Shown here: piece after piece, positions 15,392 to 25,700 of the stretch
Layout of the letters: each line of letters opens with the position of its first letter
How positions within the stretch are numbered: position 1 is the stretch's first letter
Source of the DNA: a virus
IMG/VR virus record: IMGVR_UViG_3300018036_000047
Span: 1 to 28,603 of that record
Length of the DNA stretch: 28,603 bases
Reading direction: 5' to 3' (one strand)
Notes under the pieces: model-generated
The model's input: the letters and a program-made list of their open reading frames with translations, nothing else
Database searches by the model: none
Told to the model about the DNA's origin: nothing
Program-made: the position numbers and the translations under genes

Positions 15392-17221
15392 ATGGCTGAA
15401 TTAAAGTTTTTAACAAAGACGAGAGCAGTAGCTGGTCAAATATATGATGATACCAGAACATATATTGCTAGAGTGTATAAGAGATCTAATACGCTGTTCT
15501 CTAATGCTTCACCATTTGCTCAAATACTAAGAGTATTATCTGAACTTTCGGAATTAATAATGTTCTATATTGAAGATTCTACAGTTGAGCAAAACATATA
15601 TACTGCCCAACAGCCAGAATCTATTTATGGTTTAGCTAGACTTGCTGGACATGATCCTACTAGAGGGTTTGCAGCAACTGGTGAGATTTCAATTAGATTA
15701 AATATGCAATCTGGTGAATTTACTAAAATAGCTGGAGATGGTATTACAATTCCAGCAAATGCTGAACTTAAATTTGATGCAAATGGATTGTCTTATATGT
15801 TAAGAACTTCTAAAGATTCGTTTAGAATTTCAAAATCTCAAGTACAGGCAATTAAGGGTGTTATCGTTCAAGGAAAGGCAGAAACTCAAACACTAACAGG
15901 TACTGGAGAATCTTTTCAAACATATAATGTTCAAGTTTCTGGTAAAACTGATCATAATTTAATTAAAGTTTCAGTAAATGGAGAACAGTGGACAAAATTT
16001 AATTCTGTCTATGAAATGAATGCTGGAGATAAAGGATTTATTGTAAAAACAGGAATATCTGGAGGATTAGATGTTTATTTTGGTACTAACAATTTTGGAA
16101 TGATTCCTCAACTAGGATCAACTATTGAAATTGAGTATATAATACATCAAGGTGCTGAAGGTAATTTAGAAGATGCTGAAGACCTTACTATTAAATGGAT
16201 AGATGAAGGCAGAGATGGTTCTGGTAACTTCTTTGATTTAAATGAACTATTAACAGTAGAAATAACTTCTTCTCCTAAAATGGGAGCTGAGCCAGAATCT
16301 ACAGAATTTACAAAAATAATAGCACCGCTTTCATCTAAATCATTCGTGTTAGCAACTCCTGATAATTATGAATACTTTTTATCTAGATATGGTTTATTTT
16401 CATATATAGACGCATACAATACTAGCGATGATGGCTACATAGATGATGACAATGTTATTTACATATTTGCAGTTCCTGATATTAGAAAAAAACTATCAAA
16501 AAACCAAGATTATTTTTCTATGCCTGAGCAGGAGATGTTTTTTGATCAGTCAGAATATGATAAAATGACCGATGTGTTACAGGAAAGTGGACAAATGATG
16601 GTTACTACTGAGGTTAAATTTGTTAAACCTAAAGTTAGAAAATATACAATGGATATTTCTGTTAGATATTTTGAAGGTTTTAGCAAAGAAGATATTTTTA
16701 ATGACATCCGATCTGCAGTTTCTAACTACTTATTAAATGTTACTCGAAGAGATAAACTTCCTAAGAGTGATATTATCTATATTCTAGAAGAAGTTGATGG
16801 CGTAGATTCTGTTAATGTTCAATTTAGATCTGAAACTGAAGAAACTGCTAGAAGGATTGGATATTATGAATCGATAACAACTACAATTGCAGCGCAAGAG
16901 CCTGTTGTTCTAGAAGATATTGGCAATGGTAAACAAAAGTATATCTTCTTTAAGAAAATTAATGAGGTTGAAAAGATTCAAATTGGACCGGGAGACTCTA
17001 TACCATCGGATATCGCAGGTTTAGATCAATGGGGAGATATTATTATGGATAAAGAAGAAGTTGCAGTATTTAGAGGAGGCTGGTTAGATAGAGATGGAGA
17101 CGAAATTAAAGATGTTCCTTCTATAAATGAAGAAGCAAGTCTTTCTGTTACATTTGATGATGTACCAGTTCCTAGAACTATTTATACAAGAACTCAAGCT
17201 GGAAATAGAAAATCACTATAA
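15392..17221 (+). CDS. gp6-like baseplate wedge protein (baseplate J family)
   Basis: 609 residues (T4 gp6 has 660). The order is that of gp6/baseplate J proteins: a helical N-terminus (PFAQILRVLSELSELIMFYI, then QQPESIYGLARLAGHDPTRG), a beta-rich middle (ISIRLNMQSGEF, ITIPANAELKFDANG), and a C-terminal region starting PDNYEYFLSRYG, followed by RKYTMDISVRYFEGFSKEDI and SAVSNYLLNVTRRDKLPKSD. The segment IIYILEEVDGVDSVNVQF is typical of J proteins. In T4, gp6 dimers form the inner ring that holds wedges together. Its position after gp25 and before the gp7-like gene matches T4. The stop overlaps the next start (TAATG). Confidence 0.8.
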   Translation: MAELKFLTKTRAVAGQIYDDTRTYIARVYKRSNTLFSNASPFAQILRVLSELSELIMFYIEDSTVEQNIYTAQQPESIYGLARLAGHDPTRGFAATGEISIRLNMQSGEFTKIAGDGITIPANAELKFDANGLSYMLRTSKDSFRISKSQVQAIKGVIVQGKAETQTLTGTGESFQTYNVQVSGKTDHNLIKVSVNGEQWTKFNSVYEMNAGDKGFIVKTGISGGLDVYFGTNNFGMIPQLGSTIEIEYIIHQGAEGNLEDAEDLTIKWIDEGRDGSGNFFDLNELLTVEITSSPKMGAEPESTEFTKIIAPLSSKSFVLATPDNYEYFLSRYGLFSYIDAYNTSDDGYIDDDNVIYIFAVPDIRKKLSKNQDYFSMPEQEMFFDQSEYDKMTDVLQESGQMMVTTEVKFVKPKVRKYTMDISVRYFEGFSKEDIFNDIRSAVSNYLLNVTRRDKLPKSDIIYILEEVDGVDSVNVQFRSETEETARRIGYYESITTTIAAQEPVVLEDIGNGKQKYIFFKKINEVEKIQIGPGDSIPSDIAGLDQWGDIIMDKEEVAVFRGGWLDRDGDEIKDVPSINEEASLSVTFDDVPVPRTIYTRTQAGNRKSL

Positions 17222-17493
17222 TGGAATCGTTATTTAAAGACTTATTAAAATACAAACTTTCTAATTTATATGAAGGTGCTAAGACTAGAAAGGATAATCG
17301 ATTAAATCTTGGTTTTAATTATTCGGATCAACTGATGCAAAGAAATCTGTCTTCGCATATACAAAGAAATCAAACAATGCGAGAGTTTATTGGATTTTTA
17401 AATGATTATTTAATGAACCTTATAAGGTCGGTTAAACAATTACAACAGTGGAAAAACTTTACCGTTAAAAAAGATGACATAAATATTAGATAA
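17221..17493 (+). CDS. Small helical protein between gp6-like and gp7-like genes
   Basis: 90 residues, unrecognised. Both ends overlap neighbours as TAATG, indicating tight coupling to gp6 and gp7 production. It appears all-helical and basic, with two amphipathic stretches (LFKDLLKYKLSNLYEGAKTR and EFIGFLNDYLMNLIRSVKQL). Such a protein could fit between wedge subunits or act as a chaperone. No T4 equivalent between genes 6 and 7 is known to me, so this may be a lineage-specific wedge part. Confidence 0.6.
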   Translation: MESLFKDLLKYKLSNLYEGAKTRKDNRLNLGFNYSDQLMQRNLSSHIQRNQTMREFIGFLNDYLMNLIRSVKQLQQWKNFTVKKDDINIR

Positions 17494-20228
17494 TGTATTC
17501 TAACTTAAAAATATTTAATGGAACTTCTAGTATATTAGATACTACTATTAATTCTGAGGGAGTATTTGAAACTTCGGTATACTTAGAAGAGGTTTCAACT
17601 GGCTTATATGAATCTATTAACCTTTTCTTTTTAGAAGAGGTAGAATATAATGGAGGAACATATTTAAATAAACCTGTTTCTGAAACCGGTACATCTAGTA
17701 TTTCATTTGAGTGGAAAGAAGATAATTATGACTCGAGTGATATAATTATTTATGGTGCTAAAATAGAAGGTGGTTTAACTAAAATCGATGTAAAAGATTA
17801 TTATAGCATAAATGTTTTAGATAATTCTACTATTTCTTCAATAAATGGAGGTGTTAAAGTATTAAACAGTCTTGACAACGAAGCAATTCAAGTTAATATA
17901 GCGCTAAGTTCTCAGATTGAAGGAAGGCACCAAAGAACACTTCTAGTATACTCTATCGATGGATCTAATAAAACATTAATCGCTAAGATTTTTGTGTACG
18001 GCGAAGTTGTGGGTGAAGATGAAAGACTTAGATTATTACTTCAAAATTTAGGAGCAACTCTAGATGAGGGAGACTTTATTCTATTTAAAGAACATGACAT
18101 TACTGAAATGTCTCCCGATTATATTCTCATGAATCAAAAAAGAAGAGAATTACTTTTAGAACTTTCAAATATTCAACCATTTATAGGAACTTATAAGGCA
18201 ATTCTCAATGCAATTGATTTCTTTGGATATAACAATATCACGTTAAAAGAGTATTGGTTAAATATAAATACAGGAAGCAGCTCATTTGGTAAATTACAAG
18301 CAATACCTGTTCCTAACTCAAGCAAGTATGGAGAAGCTGTTCGCAAGAGCCTTCCATTTGAAATACCTTCTAGTAATCTTAAAAAGACTAGCAGGTTTAG
18401 TTTAGTATATAAAATAAATGTTCCTAATGGAGGAGTTGATGTTTGGGATATTCCAACAGTAGATGAAGTATTTGATTTTACGCCCGAAGAAGTTTTAATT
18501 AAACTCTACGGCCTAAAGTCTAAACTCCAAAGAGAGTATCTTCCTCTAAATGCTAAAATAGTAGATATTGTTGGTGAAGGCGATTTCTTTGCGCAGAAAA
18601 ATTTAAATATCTGGAATAATCAAAACGCAATCGCATTCTTTACAGAGGGTATCGATATTAAATATAAACAATTTCCACGAAATAGAAAAACTTTTATTGA
18701 AGATATTTCACTTATTCTTAAAAAAGTTTTTGATCCTAACGATACTACAGGATCTGGGTATCAAGATTATCAAACTTTACTAAATACAGAATTTAAAGAT
18801 TATGGCAATCTTTCTTCAATTCAATTAGAAAATTTAAGAAACGCAATAACTTTGTTTTATGAAGATTATCATGATAATAGTCTTGAAACTTTTAATGAAG
18901 ATATTCCAGTAGGATGTCCTATAATTTTAGACGGTAAAGATACCTTTGATTATACATGGGATTCTGCTGAATTTAATTGGAATGATGCTGTAGATCCTAA
19001 TCCTAATCTATTAGTAACTTGGAATGATTGGTGGAAAAGATGGATTTATGAAATAGAATGGATTATTAATGGACCTAATTGGTCTCACTCTTTTAGAGGA
19101 CCAATAGAAGACTTTATTGTTTTTCCAATATTTTTACCATACTCAGGAAATTATGATATTGAAATGAGAACATACGATCTTTTTGGACATATGTCTAGAG
19201 ATCTAAAAAGAGAAATGGTTTTTGTTGATCAGAAAGAAGTAGAGTTTTATGGATTTTATAAAACTTTACGAAAAAACACATGGAGTGATAGACAAAAGAT
19301 TAATTGGAATAGTGTAGGTGGATATTGGGATTTGCCACTACATAATCCTAATAAAATTGATGAATCTATAGGAAGTTGGTATATTGGACTAAATCGAGCA
19401 AATTATCCACATGAATCGAGCGAAGAAGTTAATGAAAACTTTTCTACAGTTGTCAGATACTTAGATCTCTATTCTGATACTGGGTATTCAGAAACAAGCG
19501 GTCCGTACTTTTGGAATAATTGTGATTTTTCTTGGAATTGGACAACTGATGTTTGGTGGAATTCTACTAGAATTGGTGCTGATTTAGCAGCTTCTTTTAT
19601 AATTGAAGATATTCAAAATAGTTCAGTACTTACAATAGACCATATTAATCCAACAACAAATCAATTAGAATCAGGATCTATAACTATTCAATCACCAACA
19701 CCAACATCTCTATCTGATATCGCGGGGTGGCAATTAATAGTTGACGAATTAAATAACTCATCAGATAATATTATTAATAAATTTATTTATAATTTAGTTG
19801 GTCAAGAAAATGGACAACCAGATGGTATAGTTGATTCGGTTGCATATATACTAGCAGTTGGTAAACAGGATTCGAGAACCTATGAATATGATTCGGTTTC
19901 AATTACAAATGGCAACATAATTGGAGAGGTTCACCAAGTAACATACAATCCTACATTTGACGAGATAGACATATTTACTGATTGGAGATCTATTAATAGA
20001 TCGACTCACGTTACATTTTGTCCTGAATATTCAAAGATGCCGGGGATGAAATTAAGAAAATGGACAATAACCAATAATACATATCCAGATAATAGTGATA
20101 TATATTATGGTGATATGGTGTTAACATATCTCTTTAAGAACCCTGGAGAATACACAATTTCATTAGAAGTTGAGGATACTAATGGGAATATTAACACCGC
20201 TCACAAAAATATACTAAAAGTAAACTAA
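17493..20228 (+). CDS. gp7/tail-protein-I-like baseplate wedge protein with PKD-like domains
   Basis: 911 residues, comparable to T4 gp7 (1032). A segment at about 200-255 resembles the tail protein I pattern (ELLLELSNIQPFIGTYKAIL, then NAIDFFGYNNITLKEYW), seen in P2 gpI and gp7-type proteins that span the wedge. Two tryptophan-rich motifs follow, at 485-517 (FDYTWDSAEFNWNDA, then TWNDWWKRW) and at 672-689 (YFWNNCDFSWNW, then VWWNS). Each is followed by a region with the beta-sandwich look of PKD/Ig-like domains (SGNYDIEMRTYDLFGH; at the C-terminus LFKNPGEYTISLEVEDTNGN). These suggest an internal duplication and a surface-exposed, fibre-linking C-terminus. Position after gp6-like supports the wedge role. 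Confidence 0.6.
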   Translation: MYSNLKIFNGTSSILDTTINSEGVFETSVYLEEVSTGLYESINLFFLEEVEYNGGTYLNKPVSETGTSSISFEWKEDNYDSSDIIIYGAKIEGGLTKIDVKDYYSINVLDNSTISSINGGVKVLNSLDNEAIQVNIALSSQIEGRHQRTLLVYSIDGSNKTLIAKIFVYGEVVGEDERLRLLLQNLGATLDEGDFILFKEHDITEMSPDYILMNQKRRELLLELSNIQPFIGTYKAILNAIDFFGYNNITLKEYWLNINTGSSSFGKLQAIPVPNSSKYGEAVRKSLPFEIPSSNLKKTSRFSLVYKINVPNGGVDVWDIPTVDEVFDFTPEEVLIKLYGLKSKLQREYLPLNAKIVDIVGEGDFFAQKNLNIWNNQNAIAFFTEGIDIKYKQFPRNRKTFIEDISLILKKVFDPNDTTGSGYQDYQTLLNTEFKDYGNLSSIQLENLRNAITLFYEDYHDNSLETFNEDIPVGCPIILDGKDTFDYTWDSAEFNWNDAVDPNPNLLVTWNDWWKRWIYEIEWIINGPNWSHSFRGPIEDFIVFPIFLPYSGNYDIEMRTYDLFGHMSRDLKREMVFVDQKEVEFYGFYKTLRKNTWSDRQKINWNSVGGYWDLPLHNPNKIDESIGSWYIGLNRANYPHESSEEVNENFSTVVRYLDLYSDTGYSETSGPYFWNNCDFSWNWTTDVWWNSTRIGADLAASFIIEDIQNSSVLTIDHINPTTNQLESGSITIQSPTPTSLSDIAGWQLIVDELNNSSDNIINKFIYNLVGQENGQPDGIVDSVAYILAVGKQDSRTYEYDSVSITNGNIIGEVHQVTYNPTFDEIDIFTDWRSINRSTHVTFCPEYSKMPGMKLRKWTITNNTYPDNSDIYYGDMVLTYLFKNPGEYTISLEVEDTNGNINTAHKNILKVN

Positions 20229-20239
20229 AAAATTAAACG

Positions 20240-20830
20240 ATGGCAAACATTACAGAAATTCTAGGAACAGATTCATTATCATCTTCTAGGTTAACAATTA
20301 ACGCTAACTTTACGGCTATTAATGATGAAGTTGCTGATATTACATCTCTTATAGATCCAACTACAAGTACGATCTCTGGGGTTGATAGTATTTCGGCGTC
20401 TTCTATTAACTTAACTTATTTGAATGGATCTTCAACACTTCCAATTTTATCAGTAGATTCTACGTCTGCTGTATTTAGCGTTGCCGCTGATTTTGGAGGA
20501 GATGTTGATTTACAGAGCAAAATTCAAAAATCAGGAATGATTGGAGCACCTGGCTCAGGAAATGGTTCTACATCAACTGCACCTACCGAAATGGCAGGGT
20601 CGACTTATTTCAGTGGAGTATCATTTGACTTACCTACTGGAGAAGAAGGTCAAGAAGTAACTGTTATCAGTACTTCTGGAAGCTCAATTAGTGTGGGAGG
20701 ACAAAACAATGTTAATATTGGAGCAACTTCAATTAGTTTAGATGATTTAAATTCATCTGTAACTTTAAGATTTTTCAGCGCTAATAATACATGGTACGTG
20801 ATTAGTTCACACAACGCAACAATTGCATAA
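20240..20830 (+). CDS. Probable fibre/fibritin-like structural protein, 196 residues
   Basis: The start LGTDSLSSSRLTINANFTAI is a pattern common at the N-termini of trimeric tail-fibre or short fibre proteins. The body is Ser/Thr/Gly-rich and beta-prone with repeated short strands (STISGVDSISASSINLTYLN). A Gly-rich segment (MIGAPGSGNGSTSTAPT) precedes a C-terminal beta domain with VTVISTSGSSISVGGQN and, near the end, VTLRFFSANNTWYVIS. No cysteine is present. It lies between the gp7-like gene and a large coiled-coil protein, suggesting an attachment to baseplate or tail surface. The role is inferred from composition and position. Confidence 0.5.
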   Translation: MANITEILGTDSLSSSRLTINANFTAINDEVADITSLIDPTTSTISGVDSISASSINLTYLNGSSTLPILSVDSTSAVFSVAADFGGDVDLQSKIQKSGMIGAPGSGNGSTSTAPTEMAGSTYFSGVSFDLPTGEEGQEVTVISTSGSSISVGGQNNVNIGATSISLDDLNSSVTLRFFSANNTWYVISSHNATIA

Positions 20831-20848
20831 ATAAAATAAGTAAAATAA

Positions 20849-22795
20849 ATGGCGACTCCATTAGTTAGAATACCACAACCTCAAGGAGGTACAATGTATG
20901 CTTTTGCCTCAGCTGCAAGAGATATTACACGTGCTTTTAATAATGCAGATCTTAAATTTGAGTTTAGTAGATATGCTTTATTAGATTTGCCAGATTTTAC
21001 AACATCTAGTTTAGGTTCTAATACTATTGATTATAGTAATTTATTAGAATCTTCAGGAAGTAACTATGTTCCTTCTGGAAATGGTGCAAATGTTGATTTT
21101 GCGTTAACATTTCAAAATTATGCATTAAACGCTGAGGAAATTATTCTACAAGATGATGATTTTGATCCTATTTTATTAAAATCAGATGCTGAAAAGCTGT
21201 TTTTTAAAATGATGAGTGAAGTTGGTGCTGTTAGATTTAAATCAGCAGACTCAACAGAATCAAACAATGGCAATTACACAGAAGATTCTAATTCAACTCA
21301 AACCGGTCAGGTATACGACAGAGTAGTTAAATATTTAGGATCTATTGATGCTGAAAATGATATAGCATATAAAGGGAACGCTTATCATGAAGTTTATATT
21401 AATGTTCCGTCATCTGCAGGAACTACACCGACTGTATTATTTGAGCCATCGAATTATAATACAACGGCAAACCAATTATATGCTGACCCGGACTGGATTG
21501 AAGGTAGAGATAATCAAACACACCCAGATCCTAATCTAAATCTTTCGCCAATAGTTGATAGTTATGATCAGGCATTAGGGCCTTTTTACGATATAAACAC
21601 GAATGGTACCAATTCAGTAGGTATCGATTGGAATCCTCAATCATATTATGGAATAACAAGTGATAGTAAAGTTAAGAATTTTAACGACTATAATAAAAAA
21701 GGAAGTGATTTTAAATTTAATGCAGTACTTGTTTATTATGACTTATATAGTTCTTCGGTTCCTGCAAATAGATCTACCAATTTATACGGTATTTTAATAC
21801 TTGATGATATTAAGAGCATTGGTGGCGGTGGAGCAAGAATTAATGAACAAATTAAGTATAAGCCAAACGAAGTAACTGGTTTAAATGGAAATGCGTTTTC
21901 ACTAAAATTAAATTTAAAGTTTAACACGTCACTTGATAACGTAGGGGTAGAAACTAATATTAATGATTTTACTACGTTCTCTATGGATCTATTCATGGAC
22001 ACTACGACATTATTAGAGAATGCCGCAGAGTTGCTTATTAGAGCAAATGATAGATATGGAGATTTAGAGACAAGGTTAAACCAAATAGAACAACTTGTTT
22101 TAGCAACAGAAACTGCAGAGGATTTAGATATTAGAGTTACTGAACTGGAACAAGATTTTCAAAATACATCAGCTCAATTAAAAGATTCTGATGCTTTATT
22201 AAAGCTAATCACAAAGGCACACGATAAATTAAATTCTTTAATTGATGGAACAATTCCAGTTGAGTTACAATATAATACAAATGTTATATTTGATGGAGCT
22301 GGGACTTCGGTTGATAAGTCTGTTCCAAATAAAATTAAAGTAAACAACACTACTAAAGGATATGAAAATTTAGGATTATTTAAATGGGATATAGCTTCTA
22401 AATCTGTTTCTGGTTCTATAACTACAAATCAATTATTTGATATTCAGATAAATGGTAGTGGCTTAAGTCAGTATGGTATATGGTGTAAACTTAAACCTTT
22501 TACAAATAGAATTAGCTTTATTAATAAGTTTTCTACCGGTACTGCGAATGATGATTTAAATATATACATTGATGATTCAACCACTCAATGGAAAGAGGGC
22601 CAGGTTGTTAGAATTACATTTGAAACTATCAATATGGATGGTAATAACATTAAGATTAGAACTAGAAAATCTGGAGACTTTGATAAGCTAATAGCCGATA
22701 TTTCTCCAGCAGATTTAATCACGAATAAACCATATATTGAAGTAATTTGTATTGATCCAGTAACGTATCAATTTGAAGTAGATATTATTAGGTAA
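20849..22795 (+). CDS. Large structural protein with central coiled coil, 648 residues
   Basis: Unnamed virion-type protein. The N-terminus (MATPLVRIPQPQGGTMYAFA) leads into a beta-rich domain of about 380 residues containing FNAVLVYYDLYSSS and YGILILDDIKSIGGGG. Residues about 392-470 form a long coiled coil (RYGDLETRLNQIEQLVLATE, then LDIRVTELEQDFQNTSAQL), suggesting a trimer. The C-terminal 170 residues are again beta-rich. By place it could be a wedge-surface or fibre-connecting protein (the T4 genes 8-10 interval), but I see no specific match. An in-frame ATG at 20894 has a perfect AAGGAGG upstream; I keep 20849 because of its A-rich leader. Confidence 0.5.
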   Translation: MATPLVRIPQPQGGTMYAFASAARDITRAFNNADLKFEFSRYALLDLPDFTTSSLGSNTIDYSNLLESSGSNYVPSGNGANVDFALTFQNYALNAEEIILQDDDFDPILLKSDAEKLFFKMMSEVGAVRFKSADSTESNNGNYTEDSNSTQTGQVYDRVVKYLGSIDAENDIAYKGNAYHEVYINVPSSAGTTPTVLFEPSNYNTTANQLYADPDWIEGRDNQTHPDPNLNLSPIVDSYDQALGPFYDINTNGTNSVGIDWNPQSYYGITSDSKVKNFNDYNKKGSDFKFNAVLVYYDLYSSSVPANRSTNLYGILILDDIKSIGGGGARINEQIKYKPNEVTGLNGNAFSLKLNLKFNTSLDNVGVETNINDFTTFSMDLFMDTTTLLENAAELLIRANDRYGDLETRLNQIEQLVLATETAEDLDIRVTELEQDFQNTSAQLKDSDALLKLITKAHDKLNSLIDGTIPVELQYNTNVIFDGAGTSVDKSVPNKIKVNNTTKGYENLGLFKWDIASKSVSGSITTNQLFDIQINGSGLSQYGIWCKLKPFTNRISFINKFSTGTANDDLNIYIDDSTTQWKEGQVVRITFETINMDGNNIKIRTRKSGDFDKLIADISPADLITNKPYIEVICIDPVTYQFEVDIIR

Positions 22796-22797
22796 AC

Positions 22798-25700
22798 ATG
22801 AACACAAACAATTCAATCTCAACAGTTATCAAGCAATTGCTTGAAATTAATGTAAATTCTCTTAAGACATTTGAGAGAATTAATGAGGCAGTAACCACCG
22901 ATAAGAAAAGTATACCTTTGGAACTTTTGACGGGAGATGGCACGAAAACTGTTTATGTTCCAGCATTTGGATATATGCAACGTGAGCTTGAAAGATTAGA
23001 TACTAATCTAAAAGCGTTAACAGACTTAACAGATGGAACTTCAAAAATTAAATTAGCAGACGGAACATACCAAAGAATATATACTGGGAATTTAAAGAGC
23101 CCTGCAAATGATATAACTTCAGTTAATAAGCCTTCAGAGTTTGGGATAAAATCAAATTATTTTTTCGAAGATTTTTTAACACCTCTCCTTACTACAAAAT
23201 TTGATGTAAGTTCTCAAGTCGGTTCAGATACTGAAAGAGTTTTAATTAAGAGGCTTATCATTGAAACAACGTTTGATTATGCTAAAGAATATTTTGATAC
23301 TGAATTAAAAGATAAAGAGGGATTAATTTATTCTGAAGTTATTTCAGGCTTAGCTGCAAATAATATACCATTCTATAATGATGAGGAAGTTAGAGACCTT
23401 CCATATAGAAACACTCAATATTATGGAACATTCGATGTAACTTCTATTGATAATATACAGAAAACGGTAGTTTCTGGAGGTAATTCTATTCAAAGGAATA
23501 TTAAAGTATACACTCTAGATAAATTAACATATACTGATTCTGAGAAGGAATTAAAAGATACCGAAGTTTTAAAAGTTGGAGATGAGGTTGCGGTTAATAG
23601 TGGAAAAAACAGTACAAAATACAGAGTAAAGAATATTGATAGTTCAACTAGACAGGTTGAATTAGAATTAATTCAAGGATATGAACCTATAAAAATAGGA
23701 GCAGATTCTCTTAGAATTTATAAAGCTAATAATATTGCGGTTGAAATTGAAATCAATCTTGGATTTAATGAAAGCATGGTTGTTTTCTTTAAAGCAATTG
23801 ATCCTGATTCAAACATTTTAGCAGAAAATTGGTCTCCTGGAGTATCAATATATAGTAATGATTTAACCACAACTTTAGAAAGTGGTCAAGTAAAAAGTCT
23901 TGCTGATTATTATAAAGAAGAGGTTGCCGACTTCGGTCAATTTATTAAAGCACTTAAAGAAGATGCAATTCCACCGGCTACTCTTGGAAAAACTCCAGAT
24001 TCTCCAACATTAGAAGCAACTAACTTTCAAGTTGTTCAAATAAACAAGCATTTAACTGAAAACGATGCTATTAATAAAGTTAAAAAATTAACTTCTGATA
24101 AGATTAATGTTGAAGAGGCTGTTAAAAAATTAGATGACACTATTGTTAAGAAGAGATCTAAGGTTTCTACTAGAAAATATTCTTCTCTAATCGAAAGAGA
24201 CAGAGACAGAAATGAATTAAGATCTCTAATTGAAAGTAGAGCTGCTGAAACAAAACTTTATAGCTCTATAGTAAATCAGATTAAGTCAATTTCAAGTGAT
24301 GCTAATGTCACTAAGATTGAACCTAAATTTAGAATTAGAGGATTTTGGTCAATTCCAGAACCTAAATTAGCAGCTGAAACAATACCTCAAAATATTGTTC
24401 AGTTTATTGTGCAGTACAGATATTTATCAACTAGTGGTAAGTCTTCTGAAATTGCTCAAATTCCATTTAAGTCAAATGAAACTGAAAAAACTGGAGTATT
24501 TTCTAATTGGAATGAAGTTAAGACTGGTGTTAGACAAAGACTAAAAGATGAGACTACTGGTAAATTTTATTGGGCTGAAGGATCGGTTGAAGATGGTCAA
24601 GAAATTAATTTTAACCAGCTAGATATTCCAATCCAAAAGGGTGAGGTTGTAGATATTAGAGTTAAGTCGGTCTCAGAGGCTGGTTTTCCATCTAATCCAA
24701 TAACTAGCGACTGGAGCGATGTTGTTAGAATAGAGTTTCCGGAAGGAGAATTAGATACTACTAACATATCAACACTTGTTAGTGAAAATGAAACAGAATC
24801 TGCTGTTGTTAGGATTAATGATGAATTAGAATCAAAAGGAGTATATAGCCACATAGATGATTCATTTATTGCTAATGAAAAGTATTTTTCACATAATGCA
24901 ACTTCAATTGCTTCTGGATTTTTATCACCGGAACAAACTCCAATTTCTCTTTTTGATAAACTTACAGATTTACAAAATGAAGTTAAATCTCTTCAAGAGA
25001 CTATTTCCGGAATTAAAGGTGAACTTTCTGTAAAACTAGTAAATGAAGAGGGTACTGTTATTAATATAAAAAGAAATACTAATAATAAAGTATTTGCTGG
25101 ATATTATGCTGATGAAACTGCAGACTTAACTGTTAAAAAAGGGCATATTGTTACTAAGACATTTAAACTTTTATTAGAAAATACAAATGCATCTCAGTTA
25201 GAGCTAATTGCAAGGATTATAGGAGATAGAAGTCTACCATCTTTTAGATCTTCAGCGTCAGCATCTAATGCAATTTCATATGGGTTTGGTATAGATCCAG
25301 ATCCTAATTTTGAAATACCTGAAAAAGTTGTAAATGACACATATTATACTACCGAAGCGAAATACGATATGGTTCCAATACAGTATCAAAATATATCAGG
25401 TGACGCATTATCGCTCACTTTCGGTACTAATTCTGTAGAATATAACTTTAGCGCGCCTTATCAATCTGCACAAAGAAGAGGTCAGTTTATATACTCTAGA
25501 TTTATGGATATTTCTAATGAAAATAAATTATATTTAGATATTCCTGCTATTTCTCCAACAACGTCTTCAATTGCCGATTATGAATATTTAATGTCATATG
25601 ACGTAACTTCTCTTCCTAGTGCTACAGGAAATGGATCAGGATCTGATTTTATATGGAATGGAACATTTGGAACATATGATTCTAACTCTTTGACATATGA

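Noticed and set aside
20885-20896. Perfect AAGGAGG just upstream of an in-frame ATG (residue 16 of the 648-residue protein)
   Set aside because: The bases are the codons for Gln-Gly-Gly, other genes here do not use SD sites, and the ATG at 20849 has the usual A-rich leader.
1454-24854. Minus-strand frames of about 60-110 codons opposite many genes
   Set aside because: All lie fully or almost fully opposite long, well-supported + strand genes and have no leaders or recognisable products.
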